Source: Bacteroidia bacterium
GTDB taxonomy: Bacteria; Bacteroidota; Bacteroidia; Bacteroidales; Azobacteroidaceae
Assembly: GCA_025996895.1 (NCBI GenBank)
Contig: BNTW01000001.1
Span: 25,523-89,522, forward strand
DNA: 64,000 nt
Direction of reading: 5' to 3'
Numbering within the stretch: position 1 is the stretch's first letter; each line of letters opens with the position of its first letter. The notes below the pieces were generated by a model. The model saw only the letters and a program-made list of their open reading frames with translations. It had not been told where the DNA came from and did not search any database. The position numbers and the translations under genes were made by a program. Below, piece after piece: positions 41,909 to 51,871 of the stretch.

Positions 41909-44308
41909 TTGAAAAACACAATGAAAAAAGTTAGTTTTATTTTGATGGCTCTCTGCCTCTTTTGCGCTTGTTCTTTGCAGAAAAAAGAGCGGCAAGTGAT
42001 TGATTTTACGGCCGATTGGCAATTCACGCTGGCAGACAGCGCGGCCGATTATTCGGCCACCGATGCAGATGTTTCCACTTGGCGGACATTGGATTTACCG
42101 CACGACTGGAGTATTGAAGCGGATTTTTCAAAAGACTATCCGGCAGGTGCGGGTGGAGGAGCATTGCCCGGCGGTATCGGCTGGTATCGTAAAACGTTTA
42201 CGGCCGACAATGCCAATAAAGATAAAAAAGTGTATATCGATTTTGACGGCGTGTATCGCAATAGTCAGGTGTGGTTGAATGGCCAACTACTCGGCGAACG
42301 TCCCTACGGTTATAGCTCGTTCCGCTACGATTTGACGCCGTACCTGCGTTGGGGCGAAGAAAACGTGATAGCGGTGAAAGTGGATAACTCCGAGCAACCC
42401 AATTCACGTTGGTATTCCGGTTCAGGTATTTACCGCGATGTCCGCTTGACGATTGTCAATCCGACACATGTCGATTTGTGGGGAACATTCGTAACTACGC
42501 CGAAAGTGAGCGAAGACGAAGCGACTGTGCAAATTCAGACGACCGTACAAAGCAACGGCGAAAAAGTGCTGATAGAACATACCCTTTATGACGAAGCCGG
42601 CAAAAAAATGACTTCCGTCGAAGCTGAAAATACGGAACAGACTCTTATAATCAAACAGCCGAAATTATGGTCGGTCGAAGCACCGCATTTATACCGGTTA
42701 GTAACGACTTTGAAGCAGAACGGCAAACCGGTTGATGAATACGAAACGACTTTTGGCGTCCGCTGGTTTGAATTTTCGTCGGATAAAGGCTTTTCATTGA
42801 ACGGCAAACCACTGAAAATCAACGGAGTGTGCCAACATCACGACTTGGGCTGTCTCGGCTCGGCTGTTTATGTTCGCGCACTCGAACGCCAACTCGAAAT
42901 CTTGAAAGCGGCGGGTTGCAACGGTATCCGTACTTCACACAATCCGCCTACTCCCGAATTGTTGGATTTGTGCGACCGCATGGGCTTTATCGTTATGGAC
43001 GAAGCGTTTGATATATGGAAACGCAGTAAATCGCCTTACGATTATTCGCTCGATTTTTCCGAATGGTACGAACGCGATTTGACGGATCTTATCCTGCGCG
43101 ACCGCAATCATCCGTCTGTTTTTATGTGGAGTATCGGCAACGAAGTGATGGAACAATGGCAGGGTGTGGCCGACCAATCGGACGATGGCCAAACGATTGC
43201 CCGCCAGTTGGCCGAAGTAGTGAAGAAATTGGATACTACTCGTCCGGTGGTGGCGGCTTGTAACAATCCTTCGCCAACCAATCCGATTTTTCAATCGGGC
43301 GCAGTGGATTTAATCGGTTTCAATTACGAAAATAAAAGTTGGCCGGATACGGTGTTCTTCCAAAATTTTCCCAATCAAAAACTGATTATCACCGAATCGA
43401 CTTCGGGCTTGATGTCGCGCGGATACTATATGATGCCGTCCGACAGCATTCGTATTGCACCCTGGTTTAAACCCGGCGAGCCGGTTACGCAGCAATGTTC
43501 GGCCTACGATAATTGTCATGTGCCTTGGGGAAGCAATCACGAAACGTCGTGGAAAATGGTAAAGAAATACGACCACATTTCCGGTTTCTACATCTGGACA
43601 GGCTTCGATTATTTGGGCGAGCCGACACCTTACGGATTTCCTTCGCGCAGTTCGTATTTTGGTTTTATCGATTTGGCCGGTTTTCCGAAAGACGTCTATT
43701 ATATGTATCAAAGCGAATGGACGGAGGATCCGGTGTTGCACGTTTTCCCGCATTGGAATTGGACACCCGGACAGTTGGTTGATGTTTGGGCGTATTACAA
43801 TCAGGCCGACGAAGTGGAATTATTCTTAAATGATAAATCGTTGGGAATAAAATCGAAACAGGGAGACGAACTGCATGTGTTCTGGCGCATTCCGTTTGAG
43901 CCGGGCACTTTGACAGCCGTTTCACGTAAAGACGGCAAAGAAGTGTTGCGTAAGGAAATCCAAACGACCGGCGAAGCAACGGCTATCCGCCTGACGCCCG
44001 ACCGCACATTGTTGAATGCCGGCGGCAAAGATTTGTCGTTCGTTACAGTCGAAGTGGTCGATAACGATGGTATTCCTGTTCCGACAGCGAATAATTTTAT
44101 TCAGTTCTCTATCGAAGGAGCAGGCACAATTATCGGTACGGACAACGGCGACGCGACCGATTTGGTTTCGTTGAGCAAACCGCAACGCAATCTGTTCAAC
44201 GGCAAAGCATTGGTAGTGGTGAAAGCCGGAAAAAAAGCCGGAAAAATTATTTTGAAGGCGCAAGCCGACGGTTTAAAGGAAACTTCTGTGACTTTGAATA
44301 GTAAATAA
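41909..44308 (+). CDS. GH2-family beta-galactosidase-type lipoprotein
   Basis: A 799-residue glycosidase with a lipoprotein signal (LFCAC, Cys21) that places it at the envelope. Domains in order: GH2 sugar-binding (RTLDLPHDWSIEADF, GGIGWYRKTF, VYRNSQVWLNGQLLG), immunoglobulin-like, and TIM barrel with RTSHNPPTPELLDLCDRMGF. The acid/base is Glu412 in WSIGNEV and the nucleophile Glu496 in IITEST. C-terminal DUF4982 and GH2 domain-5-like segments follow. Substrate is most likely a beta-galactoside, but GH2 also includes glucuronidases and mannosidases. ATG 41909 or 41921 could be the start. galK lies 11 kb away. Confidence 0.92.
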   Translation: MKNTMKKVSFILMALCLFCACSLQKKERQVIDFTADWQFTLADSAADYSATDADVSTWRTLDLPHDWSIEADFSKDYPAGAGGGALPGGIGWYRKTFTADNANKDKKVYIDFDGVYRNSQVWLNGQLLGERPYGYSSFRYDLTPYLRWGEENVIAVKVDNSEQPNSRWYSGSGIYRDVRLTIVNPTHVDLWGTFVTTPKVSEDEATVQIQTTVQSNGEKVLIEHTLYDEAGKKMTSVEAENTEQTLIIKQPKLWSVEAPHLYRLVTTLKQNGKPVDEYETTFGVRWFEFSSDKGFSLNGKPLKINGVCQHHDLGCLGSAVYVRALERQLEILKAAGCNGIRTSHNPPTPELLDLCDRMGFIVMDEAFDIWKRSKSPYDYSLDFSEWYERDLTDLILRDRNHPSVFMWSIGNEVMEQWQGVADQSDDGQTIARQLAEVVKKLDTTRPVVAACNNPSPTNPIFQSGAVDLIGFNYENKSWPDTVFFQNFPNQKLIITESTSGLMSRGYYMMPSDSIRIAPWFKPGEPVTQQCSAYDNCHVPWGSNHETSWKMVKKYDHISGFYIWTGFDYLGEPTPYGFPSRSSYFGFIDLAGFPKDVYYMYQSEWTEDPVLHVFPHWNWTPGQLVDVWAYYNQADEVELFLNDKSLGIKSKQGDELHVFWRIPFEPGTLTAVSRKDGKEVLRKEIQTTGEATAIRLTPDRTLLNAGGKDLSFVTVEVVDNDGIPVPTANNFIQFSIEGAGTIIGTDNGDATDLVSLSKPQRNLFNGKALVVVKAGKKAGKIILKAQADGLKETSVTLNSK

Positions 44309-45051
44309 TGTTGCAAATTGAAGTCAAAGACGTAAAAAAATCCTTCAAAGATGTGCAAGCGGTACGCGGAATATCGCTTGCCATCGAACGAGGGGAATTT
44401 GTCGCTTTGCTCGGACCCAACGGTGCGGGAAAAACGACGCTTGTGGAAATGATGGAAGGCTTGCGGACACCCGACAGCGGGGAAATCCGTATTCAGGAGA
44501 AGACGTGGCAGAAAAACGAAAAAGAACTCCGTAAAATTATTGGCCTGTCGCTGCAGGAAACACGCTTTTCCGAAAAACTGACGGTGCTGGAGACTTTGCG
44601 TCTGTTTGCCTCATTCTTTGATTTAGCTGACGACCGCGCGAAGGAAGTGATTGCGCTGACCGGATTGGAAAACAAGCAAAAGTCCCTGACCGGCACGCTT
44701 TCGGGCGGACAACGCCAACGCTTGGCTTTGGCGGTCGCGTTGTTAAATCATCCCGAAATTTTGTTTTTAGACGAGCCGACGACCGGATTAGACCCGCATT
44801 CTCGCCTCGATTTGTGGAATATCCTCAAAAAATTGAAGGACGAAGGCCGGACGACTTTGATTTTAACCACGCATTATATGGAAGAAGCCGAATCGCTGTG
44901 CGACCATATTATTATTGTAGATGAAGGGAAAATCATACAAGAAGGCGAATTGAGCGACATGCTTGACGAAAATTCGCACAATCTCGACGAACTTTTTATC
45001 AACCTGACAGGCAAAAAACTCAACGACATCGATGAAATCGTTCAAAAATAA
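44308..45051 (+). CDS. ABC transporter ATP-binding protein
   Basis: A 247-residue ATPase of the ABC-2 export type. Walker A is GPNGAGKTTL, the Q-loop LSLQETRF, the signature LSGGQRQRLALA, Walker B ILFLDEPTTGLD and the H-loop TTHYMEEAE. It starts on the last base of the glycosidase stop codon and overlaps the permease gene by 20 bases, so it pairs with that permease. The substrate is not evident; CcmA/DrrA-like drug or lipid exporters are the nearest class. Confidence 0.94.
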   Translation: MLQIEVKDVKKSFKDVQAVRGISLAIERGEFVALLGPNGAGKTTLVEMMEGLRTPDSGEIRIQEKTWQKNEKELRKIIGLSLQETRFSEKLTVLETLRLFASFFDLADDRAKEVIALTGLENKQKSLTGTLSGGQRQRLALAVALLNHPEILFLDEPTTGLDPHSRLDLWNILKKLKDEGRTTLILTTHYMEEAESLCDHIIIVDEGKIIQEGELSDMLDENSHNLDELFINLTGKKLNDIDEIVQK

Positions 45052-46144
45052 TCAACTTTTTCAACTTACTTTTACGCAGTTTCTGGAAACTATTCGTGAA
45101 CCGGAAGTGCTGTTTTGGGGCATGTTGTTTCCGGTGCTTATCTCTATCGGATTGGGTTTTGCCTTTACACAACAGTCCGAAGCGAAGTTTCAAGTGATGG
45201 TGGTAGAACAAAACCAAACAAAAATAGATACCTTGTTGTCGGTGTATGCTCATCCCAGCCGAATACAGGGCAAGCCAGCCGAAACGTGGAAAGTGAAGGA
45301 CGAGATCTTGGGTAATACCGAATTTAATTTTATTCGCAGTGATTGGCGTTCGGCGATTGTTTCGCTGAAACGAGGCGAGGCCGACCTGATTGTTGGCGAC
45401 ACGCTGGGGCGTCTGTATTATCATTTTGACCCGCACAATTCGCAGGCGCAATTAGTGTATATGAAACTGTCTGCTTTGTTGCAGTCGCCTTCCGGCGTAA
45501 CTTCCAATACGGACGAGGCGGAGATTAAACCGCTGACACTGAAAGGCGTGCGTTATATCGATTTCCTTATTCCCGGCTTGATTGCTTTCGGTTTAATGAG
45601 TTCTATCCTGTGGGGTATCAGCTATACGATTATCGAACGGCGGTCGCAGAAATTATTACGCCGAATGGTGGCGACGCCTATGAAGAAATCTAATTTTCTG
45701 ATTGCGTTGATGTTCGTCCGCATATTAATGAATTTTGTGGAAGCCTTGATTTTGTTCTTCTTTGCCTGGCTGATTTTCGGCATTCAAATTCAAGGAAATA
45801 TCGGCGCGTTACTCGTCTTGTTTTTAGCCGGAAACATTGCTTTCACTGGAATTGCGGTCTTGATTTCTTGTCATACATCCAAAACGGAAGTCGGTACAGG
45901 CTGGATTAATGCCGTGCAGATGCCGATGATGATTCTTTCGGGCGTCTTTTTCAGCTACCACAATTTCCCTGAATGGAGTATCGGCATTATCCGCGCCTTG
46001 CCGCTTACCGCTTTGACGGACGGTTTCCGCAGTATCTTCAACGAAGGCGGCGGATGGATTGAAATTCTCTTTCCGTCCGCCGTTCTGTCGGTCTTTGGCG
46101 TCGCCTGCTTTCTCATCGGCCTGCGCCGGTTTAAATGGTTTTAA
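45032..46144 (+). CDS. ABC-2 type permease
   Basis: A 370-residue membrane protein. A first membrane helix (FWGMLFPVLISIGLGFAF) is followed by a periplasmic domain of about 140 residues. Five helices in the C-terminal half follow (FLIPGLIAFGLMSSILWGI, ALILFFFAWLIFGI, GALLVLFLAGNIAFTGIAVL and others), the ABC2_membrane architecture. It works with the ATPase just upstream. It is convergent with the minus-strand import locus, leaving ten bases between the stops. Confidence 0.92.
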   Translation: MKSFKNNQLFQLTFTQFLETIREPEVLFWGMLFPVLISIGLGFAFTQQSEAKFQVMVVEQNQTKIDTLLSVYAHPSRIQGKPAETWKVKDEILGNTEFNFIRSDWRSAIVSLKRGEADLIVGDTLGRLYYHFDPHNSQAQLVYMKLSALLQSPSGVTSNTDEAEIKPLTLKGVRYIDFLIPGLIAFGLMSSILWGISYTIIERRSQKLLRRMVATPMKKSNFLIALMFVRILMNFVEALILFFFAWLIFGIQIQGNIGALLVLFLAGNIAFTGIAVLISCHTSKTEVGTGWINAVQMPMMILSGVFFSYHNFPEWSIGIIRALPLTALTDGFRSIFNEGGGWIEILFPSAVLSVFGVACFLIGLRRFKWF

Positions 46145-46154
46145 CTTATTCCGT

Positions 46155-47960
46155 TTATTTAATCACTTTAATTGTTTCGTTAGTTCCTGTAAATTTCAGA
46201 ATATACACACCTTTCGCCCATTTTTCGGTCGAAATCGAAGTGTTTCCGTTAGCATTCAACGGTTGTTCGGCGATTTTCTGACCGGTAATGCTATATACGG
46301 CTACCGAACTTGTTCCTTGCGGATAGTGCAGTAGGAAGGTATCGCCCTGACGAATCGATTTAGTTAACGGGTTGTTTTCAGTAACCGAAGAAATTCCTAC
46401 CCAGTCGGCATCGCCCTGTTTCACTTTTATTTTTGTCGAAATACCTTCGGAAGAGATCGTGATATTATCCGCACGACCGGTTAAATTAGCCGGCAAGGCA
46501 TCTCCTGTAACCGTAACATATACTATTGAATAATCTGCATAATCTTTCGTGTTGATATCGCTAACAATTAACCAATCCGGAGTATCTATTGTCAAATCGT
46601 TGGCCGGATGTGATGTATATAATACACCACCGTAATAATTTCCGGCTGCCGTTTGTTCGTTTCCTTCAAAATAGAAAGTAGCATAACCGCCTTCCGCATC
46701 AACAGTCAATTTGTCCTCTCCTTGCTCAAATTCGAGGCAATTGTAAGCACCGTTCAACTGTATATACATATCGCATACGTTGGATTCCGGATCTGACGAA
46801 AAACCGAATGGTATAATTTCATCTCCATAAACACTGTAAGCAGAGCCAAGTCCCAGCAAATTGCCGGAAATAGGAATACGGAAACTGTAGGACGAATCGT
46901 ATCCGGTAACTTCCACAATAAACGATTTATTTAACAAGAATGTTTTTGGAGTAACGATGCCAATATCATCTACTTCGTCAAAACTTGCATGAATAAATCC
47001 CAAATGAGGTGCATCCTCCACAGCAATTACATTGTCTTTGGTTACGGTAGTTGTAGCAATTAAAGCCTCTATTGCCCCTTCGCTATTCAGCGTATATACA
47101 TTAATCGTCAATGATTTTCCTTTCGGAATAGAATTGACTACGCTTGCTTCTGCCGGATTGGCAATCATAATGTCTATATCTTTCACATAAAGCGGAGCCA
47201 GTGGCTTTTGAAACAGACTCATAGCCCCTGTTTGGGCTTTTCCCTCATATTGCGCACCTGAGCCAAAATATTGTTCTGTTGTCCAACCACCATACAATCC
47301 TCCTTCCCATATATTCGCATTCGTAAGAGGGAGTATATCGGGAATGGAAGTCACGAGCGCGCGATTACCGGTGACAGGTTTACCATCCTCATCTATAGCA
47401 CCGTAAGAATAGGTGGCAGTAGCCGTACCCAACTTGCCGGTTAATTCCGGAATATAAGATGTATAATTGGGTAAGCTCTGAAAAGTAAAAGTTCCTTCTT
47501 CATCTACATGTTCCGAAAGATCAATCGCGCCGTTATTCATTGCCCATTTGACAGATACATTTTCCGGGTCGGTCGAAAACGGAAGAAATTCTATATCGCG
47601 GAGAGCCGGCGCAACAATGATCGGCAGATAACCGCGAAATTCATAATCCAGTCCCAACAAGTAGGATCCGAAAGGTATCGGATAAATTACCTGCAAATCG
47701 GCAGCCGGAGCTTTCACCGCCGAAGTTTTCAAGAAATTAAATGTTTTCTTGTTTTGAAGTGCTCCGGTAGTGTTTTTTGCATATTGGGGAGTCGTTTGTA
47801 AAAGAGATGTCACATTGACTTTTTCTTTTGTCGTCAACAACTCCTGCTTGTTAATAGCATTATTCAGCGTTTGTCCTGCGTTCGTAATTTTTTTTGCCTG
47901 AGCAAATAACGTGCTCGAAAAAATAATTGATAAAATGAATGATAAATAAATCTGTTTCAT
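46155..47960 (-). CDS. T9SS-sorted secreted protein of the SusCD locus
   Basis: A 601-residue exported protein. The signal peptide (MKQIYLSFILSIIFSSTLFA) is cut before QAKK; I chose 47960 over an upstream frame start for this reason. The C-terminus (VAVYSITGQKIAEQPL, WAKGVYILKFTG) is a type A T9SS sorting domain, sending it to the surface. The middle is beta-rich with no catalytic motif I recognise (TATYSYGAIDEDGKPVTG, SYSFRIPISGNLLGLGSAYS). It is the last gene of the minus-strand locus, 23 bases after the DUF4302 gene. A surface binding or scaffold role for the imported substrate is inferred. Confidence 0.85.
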   Translation of the reverse strand: MKQIYLSFILSIIFSSTLFAQAKKITNAGQTLNNAINKQELLTTKEKVNVTSLLQTTPQYAKNTTGALQNKKTFNFLKTSAVKAPAADLQVIYPIPFGSYLLGLDYEFRGYLPIIVAPALRDIEFLPFSTDPENVSVKWAMNNGAIDLSEHVDEEGTFTFQSLPNYTSYIPELTGKLGTATATYSYGAIDEDGKPVTGNRALVTSIPDILPLTNANIWEGGLYGGWTTEQYFGSGAQYEGKAQTGAMSLFQKPLAPLYVKDIDIMIANPAEASVVNSIPKGKSLTINVYTLNSEGAIEALIATTTVTKDNVIAVEDAPHLGFIHASFDEVDDIGIVTPKTFLLNKSFIVEVTGYDSSYSFRIPISGNLLGLGSAYSVYGDEIIPFGFSSDPESNVCDMYIQLNGAYNCLEFEQGEDKLTVDAEGGYATFYFEGNEQTAAGNYYGGVLYTSHPANDLTIDTPDWLIVSDINTKDYADYSIVYVTVTGDALPANLTGRADNITISSEGISTKIKVKQGDADWVGISSVTENNPLTKSIRQGDTFLLHYPQGTSSVAVYSITGQKIAEQPLNANGNTSISTEKWAKGVYILKFTGTNETIKVIK

Positions 47961-47983
47961 AAAATGATTGTTTATTGTTATTT

Positions 47984-49276
47984 TTATTTGATAGTTCCTG
48001 TTACCCAGTTGTTTGCATCGGAAACACCAGTGAATTGAAGTGTATTCGGTTTCCACGGATCACTTTCATTGCTGACGATGAAATTACCGTTTATCAATGC
48101 AAGCAGATCGGATATACCGGCGAATGAGTCGTAAATTATTTTACCGTTAGGATCGATATTACCTTCAAAACCATTGAAAGACAAAGCTATTTCGTTGTCC
48201 GATTCTTTGACAAAAGAATAACTGTATTTGACTTCGGTTTCCGCCTTTGTCTGATTGTTCATCATGCAGACAATCAATGAGTTGCCGTAATCTTTGTTAT
48301 TCGCAAAGGCCACCCATCTCAATGTCCGGTTTTTCTCACTCATACTTTGACTGATTTTGTCATAAACCGTTTTTACCTCGGAAGAGTAATTATCAAAGCG
48401 TATATTTTTTTTCTGCAAGACATCGAAATAGAAATCCGCTAAACTTCCCCCCACAATTTTAACATTTACGTCTTTATCCATACAAACTAATTGATTGTCA
48501 TTCAATTCAAAGGTGCGAACGGTTTTGCCTCCAATTTCTGTCGCTTGAGAAAAACGAAATCCTTTTTCTGTAATGATAAACGGAAATTTACGATTGTCGT
48601 CATTTTCATTTATCGCTACAGCCGTAAATATATGGGAAATTCCATTGCTTAATGTATAAACCGGCTTGTCGTCGATTAGCAAATGGAGTTTATAATTTAC
48701 ATTGGCATTAAACAAAGTACTGTTTATATTATCCAGAATAGAAAAATATCCTTTCCAATCTTGGTTAGCCGGCAGCCGGTTTAATGTTATATCCGTTCCG
48801 CGCTTTTTCCCTTTCAGTTGTACGAAATCATCGGTATGGCTCATCACAACAAATTCGTAATCTCCGTTCAATCCGACACCCAACCCTAATCCAAGTCCGC
48901 TGGACGGATCGGAAAACAGATGAAAAATATCAATATACGTATTGAATGTGAGCAATGCGCCACTTTCCGGAACTACGTCCCAAGCTCCTTTATTTTCTTG
49001 ATAAGTGGTAACATATTCGTTTTTTGTGGCCACAGTAACCATTCCGTCTTTGTCGAATTGAAATAAAAACGTAACGCCGCTTTGGTCGTTAGTAGGAAAA
49101 TATTGCATCATCCAGCCATTACCGGCAGATGATAATAATTCTTTAGCGTCCGAAACAGCATGATTGATGCGCAAGGCTGCCGATTCGTCGAACAAATCGT
49201 TTTCTGTTCTTACACAAGACGTAAAAAACAAGATAAAACCGAATAGCAGGTAGAATGATATATTCATTTTTCTCAT
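47984..49276 (-). CDS. DUF4302 lipoprotein
   Basis: A 430-residue lipoprotein (LFFTSC lipobox, Cys21). The sequence after it, KELLSSAGNGWMMQYFPTN, GVTFLFQFDKDGMVTVATKN and GALLTFNTYIDIFHLFSDPS, is typical of DUF4302 proteins found next to SusC/SusD pairs with a zinc metallohydrolase. The function of the family is unknown. It lies nine bases after the metallohydrolase gene and 23 before the T9SS protein, so all are one operon. Starts at 49276 or 49267 are both possible. Confidence 0.82.
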   Translation of the reverse strand: MRKMNISFYLLFGFILFFTSCVRTENDLFDESAALRINHAVSDAKELLSSAGNGWMMQYFPTNDQSGVTFLFQFDKDGMVTVATKNEYVTTYQENKGAWDVVPESGALLTFNTYIDIFHLFSDPSSGLGLGLGVGLNGDYEFVVMSHTDDFVQLKGKKRGTDITLNRLPANQDWKGYFSILDNINSTLFNANVNYKLHLLIDDKPVYTLSNGISHIFTAVAINENDDNRKFPFIITEKGFRFSQATEIGGKTVRTFELNDNQLVCMDKDVNVKIVGGSLADFYFDVLQKKNIRFDNYSSEVKTVYDKISQSMSEKNRTLRWVAFANNKDYGNSLIVCMMNNQTKAETEVKYSYSFVKESDNEIALSFNGFEGNIDPNGKIIYDSFAGISDLLALINGNFIVSNESDPWKPNTLQFTGVSDANNWVTGTIK

Positions 49277-49285
49277 AATACTGTT

Positions 49286-50248
49286 CTATTTTTTGTAAGA
49301 TTCTATTTCTTTATATCCTTCTGTGATAGCTTCTTTGAAATGGATTTGCCGTTCGGCCACATTGGCGCGCAAAGCATCTAAATCCACATTCCATTTTTCC
49401 CGCAGCCACTCCCGGCAAATCACGATTTTCTTTTCCAAAATATCTTTTCCGTCCAGATTTTCATTTACTACTTCACCGGACTGATTAATTCCCGGTTTGG
49501 ACGCTAATACCATCCAGTCTGCCCACCATTTGTCGGATTTTACAATGTAGTTGGCAATGATTTCCACAAAATCTTCACGCGGCTGGCTGCTTCCGTAAGG
49601 CGAAGCAAATCCCATCGAAGCGGCTTCGGAGACGGTGCGTTCCTGCCAATAGCTGGGATCGTAATAACCGGCAGAAAAGGTTTCAAATGTTTTGGGATAT
49701 GTTTTTTGTTGATGTAATATATGCGCAAATTCGTGGTGCATCGTTTTGAAGTAATATTCATTCAATACTTCGATGTCGATATTGTAAAAATCAAACCGGT
49801 TGCATTCATACAAAGTAACTTTTACCCCCTGTTCGGCAGAGCCTAAAATCACTGTACCTAACCGGGGATTATAGGCACCCGATCCGATCAAGTGAATCAG
49901 GCGCGGGCCGTATTGTTTCAGAAATTCGGGACCTACGACTTCTTTATAAACATCAAACCACAAATATTTGATCAAGATTGCCATAATTTTTGATTTTTCC
50001 AATTCGGTAGGAACAAGATTGTATTCGGTGTCTGAACTTACATCACGCATTTTATACATGAATTCCAGGTTATATGGCTCCAAATAGTTGGCTTCCAGAT
50101 ATTTGTCGAAAGAGTAGAATGAAGAGGCCGAATCCGCTGCCGGCTCATCCACAAAAATGGATTCGGTGAAAGAATCGGAATCTCCGCAGGAAACAATGAA
50201 AAGTCCCACCGGCAAGAGATAAATCAGTTTAAATATATTTGTTTTCAT
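49286..50248 (-). CDS. Substrate import-associated zinc metallohydrolase lipoprotein
   Basis: A 320-residue lipoprotein (LFIVSC, Cys21). The zinc motif HHEFAHILHQ (HExxH) lies near residue 165, within YYFKTMHHEFAH. The family regularly occurs beside SusC/SusD and DUF4302 genes in Bacteroidetes and is named for that association. A surface protease or peptidase that prepares a peptide-containing substrate for SusCD import is the usual interpretation. Here it sits between SusD and DUF4302 with short gaps of 16 and nine bases. Confidence 0.87.
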   Translation of the reverse strand: MKTNIFKLIYLLPVGLFIVSCGDSDSFTESIFVDEPAADSASSFYSFDKYLEANYLEPYNLEFMYKMRDVSSDTEYNLVPTELEKSKIMAILIKYLWFDVYKEVVGPEFLKQYGPRLIHLIGSGAYNPRLGTVILGSAEQGVKVTLYECNRFDFYNIDIEVLNEYYFKTMHHEFAHILHQQKTYPKTFETFSAGYYDPSYWQERTVSEAASMGFASPYGSSQPREDFVEIIANYIVKSDKWWADWMVLASKPGINQSGEVVNENLDGKDILEKKIVICREWLREKWNVDLDALRANVAERQIHFKEAITEGYKEIESYKK

Positions 50249-50264
50249 ATTCTAATTCCATGTT

Positions 50265-51842
50265 TTAATAGAATAGTTTGAATTGATCGCTCGGAATGGC
50301 ATTTTCCTCGCGCGGATTCGATTCATAACCGGCACCAATTACGTCGCTCGGAATTTGAATAGCCCGGCGGTCGTCATCGTAAGTCAGTACGATCGGGGTC
50401 GCCGATTTGCCTGCAAGATGTGTAATTTCAATACCGTAACGTTTCAAATCAAACCAACGGTGTCCCTCCAATAATCGTTCCAAACGACGAAAGTGCAATA
50501 CGCAATCGATAAACGGTTTTTGTTCCGCCGTAACTACAAATTGCGGACTTAATTCTGTGGTATGGAAAGGAAATACAAAGTCTGCCCGGTTTGCCGTATA
50601 GAAAGAGGTAACTGCATTCCGGGTTAATTCGCGCGTTCCTTTATGACTTACGTTCCAATAGTCTAAGTCTTTCACTCCCGCATCAATTTGTCCCAGCATG
50701 ATTTTAGCCTCTGCCCGATTGAGCAACACATCGTCGGTAGTAAATTCGGTACGCATAATATGCGGATAACCAATTCCCGCAATCTTGTTGGTATATTCAA
50801 ACAATTCCATCAATTTGGCATGAAATGCACCATAGTTTTGATTGCTTGTCCAAAGCCAGCCTTGCAGAAAAGGTGGGCGGCTGCTCCACGTCGGACCTGC
50901 ACCGTTCGTACCTTTTGATGCCGGTCCGTTCCAACCGTATCTGTATCTGCCAAACCGGCGATTATAGATTGAATAGGTCGGAATTAATAAAAGATTGGCC
51001 GCTGAATTACTGTTGATATACACATTCATTTCGGTTTCAGGATTGGAATAATTGGATTTCCAATCCCGTAACAAAGCCGACGGATTGCCCATGCCTAATA
51101 CGGCATCCGCATGTTCGATAACTTTTTGATAATCCCTTTTATAAAGATAAAATTGAGAAGCAAAAGCGTGGGCGGCAACTTTTGTAAAATGATATTTCGG
51201 CTGGTCATATACATCGTCGTCGATTAAAGGTAATCCTTGCTCGATGTCTTTATCGATAAGAGCATAAACTTCGGCGACCGAATTTCGTTCGTATTGAACA
51301 ATCACCTTTTTTGCAGGTTGTGTTATATAAGTAACTCCCAAATCATTAGCACTGTTCACCGGATCTTTGTAGGTTTTTGCAAACAGATTGACCAGAATAA
51401 AATGGGAATAAGCGCGCAGAATAAGGGCTTCTCCTTTTTGCGGATTCATATTGGTTGTATTGCCTTTGGTTTTCAATATATCGATGGCTTCTAAAACATG
51501 ATTGGCTGCTGCAATGGATTGATAGAACTGTTCCCACAGATAATAAGGCGAATCTTCTTCATCTGAACTGATTGTTTCCCTCCACTCAAAAAGTTCCGTA
51601 TCCATCGGCTCAAAAGCTTCTCCCACCAATGAAACGTTATTAACAGGCACTTGATTGTCTATAAAATTATCCCCGCTTAATTCGGCTAATACCGCATAAT
51701 TGGCCAAAGGATAGGAAGTAATCAACAATTCTTTGATTTTTTTGGGTGTATCCAATTGCGTCTGTGTAGCGGTTGGAACGTCCAAAAAACTGTCGCACGA
51801 ACTGATTAATACTAGGAATAAAATAGAAATATACTTTTTCAT
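50265..51842 (-). CDS. SusD/RagB family outer-membrane lipoprotein
   Basis: A 525-residue surface lipoprotein (signal ending ISSC, Cys16) that caps the SusC transporter and binds substrate. SusD-like helical pairs include NMNPQKGEALILRAYSHFIL and LNRAEAKIMLGQIDAGVKDL, plus FRRLERLLEGHRWFDLKRYG near the end. The substrate cannot be read from the sequence; with a metallohydrolase partner, peptides are as likely as glycans. It follows susC at 29 bases. Unlike the remnant at 11076-12284, this copy is complete. Confidence 0.94.
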   Translation of the reverse strand: MKKYISILFLVLISSCDSFLDVPTATQTQLDTPKKIKELLITSYPLANYAVLAELSGDNFIDNQVPVNNVSLVGEAFEPMDTELFEWRETISSDEEDSPYYLWEQFYQSIAAANHVLEAIDILKTKGNTTNMNPQKGEALILRAYSHFILVNLFAKTYKDPVNSANDLGVTYITQPAKKVIVQYERNSVAEVYALIDKDIEQGLPLIDDDVYDQPKYHFTKVAAHAFASQFYLYKRDYQKVIEHADAVLGMGNPSALLRDWKSNYSNPETEMNVYINSNSAANLLLIPTYSIYNRRFGRYRYGWNGPASKGTNGAGPTWSSRPPFLQGWLWTSNQNYGAFHAKLMELFEYTNKIAGIGYPHIMRTEFTTDDVLLNRAEAKIMLGQIDAGVKDLDYWNVSHKGTRELTRNAVTSFYTANRADFVFPFHTTELSPQFVVTAEQKPFIDCVLHFRRLERLLEGHRWFDLKRYGIEITHLAGKSATPIVLTYDDDRRAIQIPSDVIGAGYESNPREENAIPSDQFKLFY

Positions 51843-51871
51843 TGTGTTCTTGATAACGATTAATATGATTA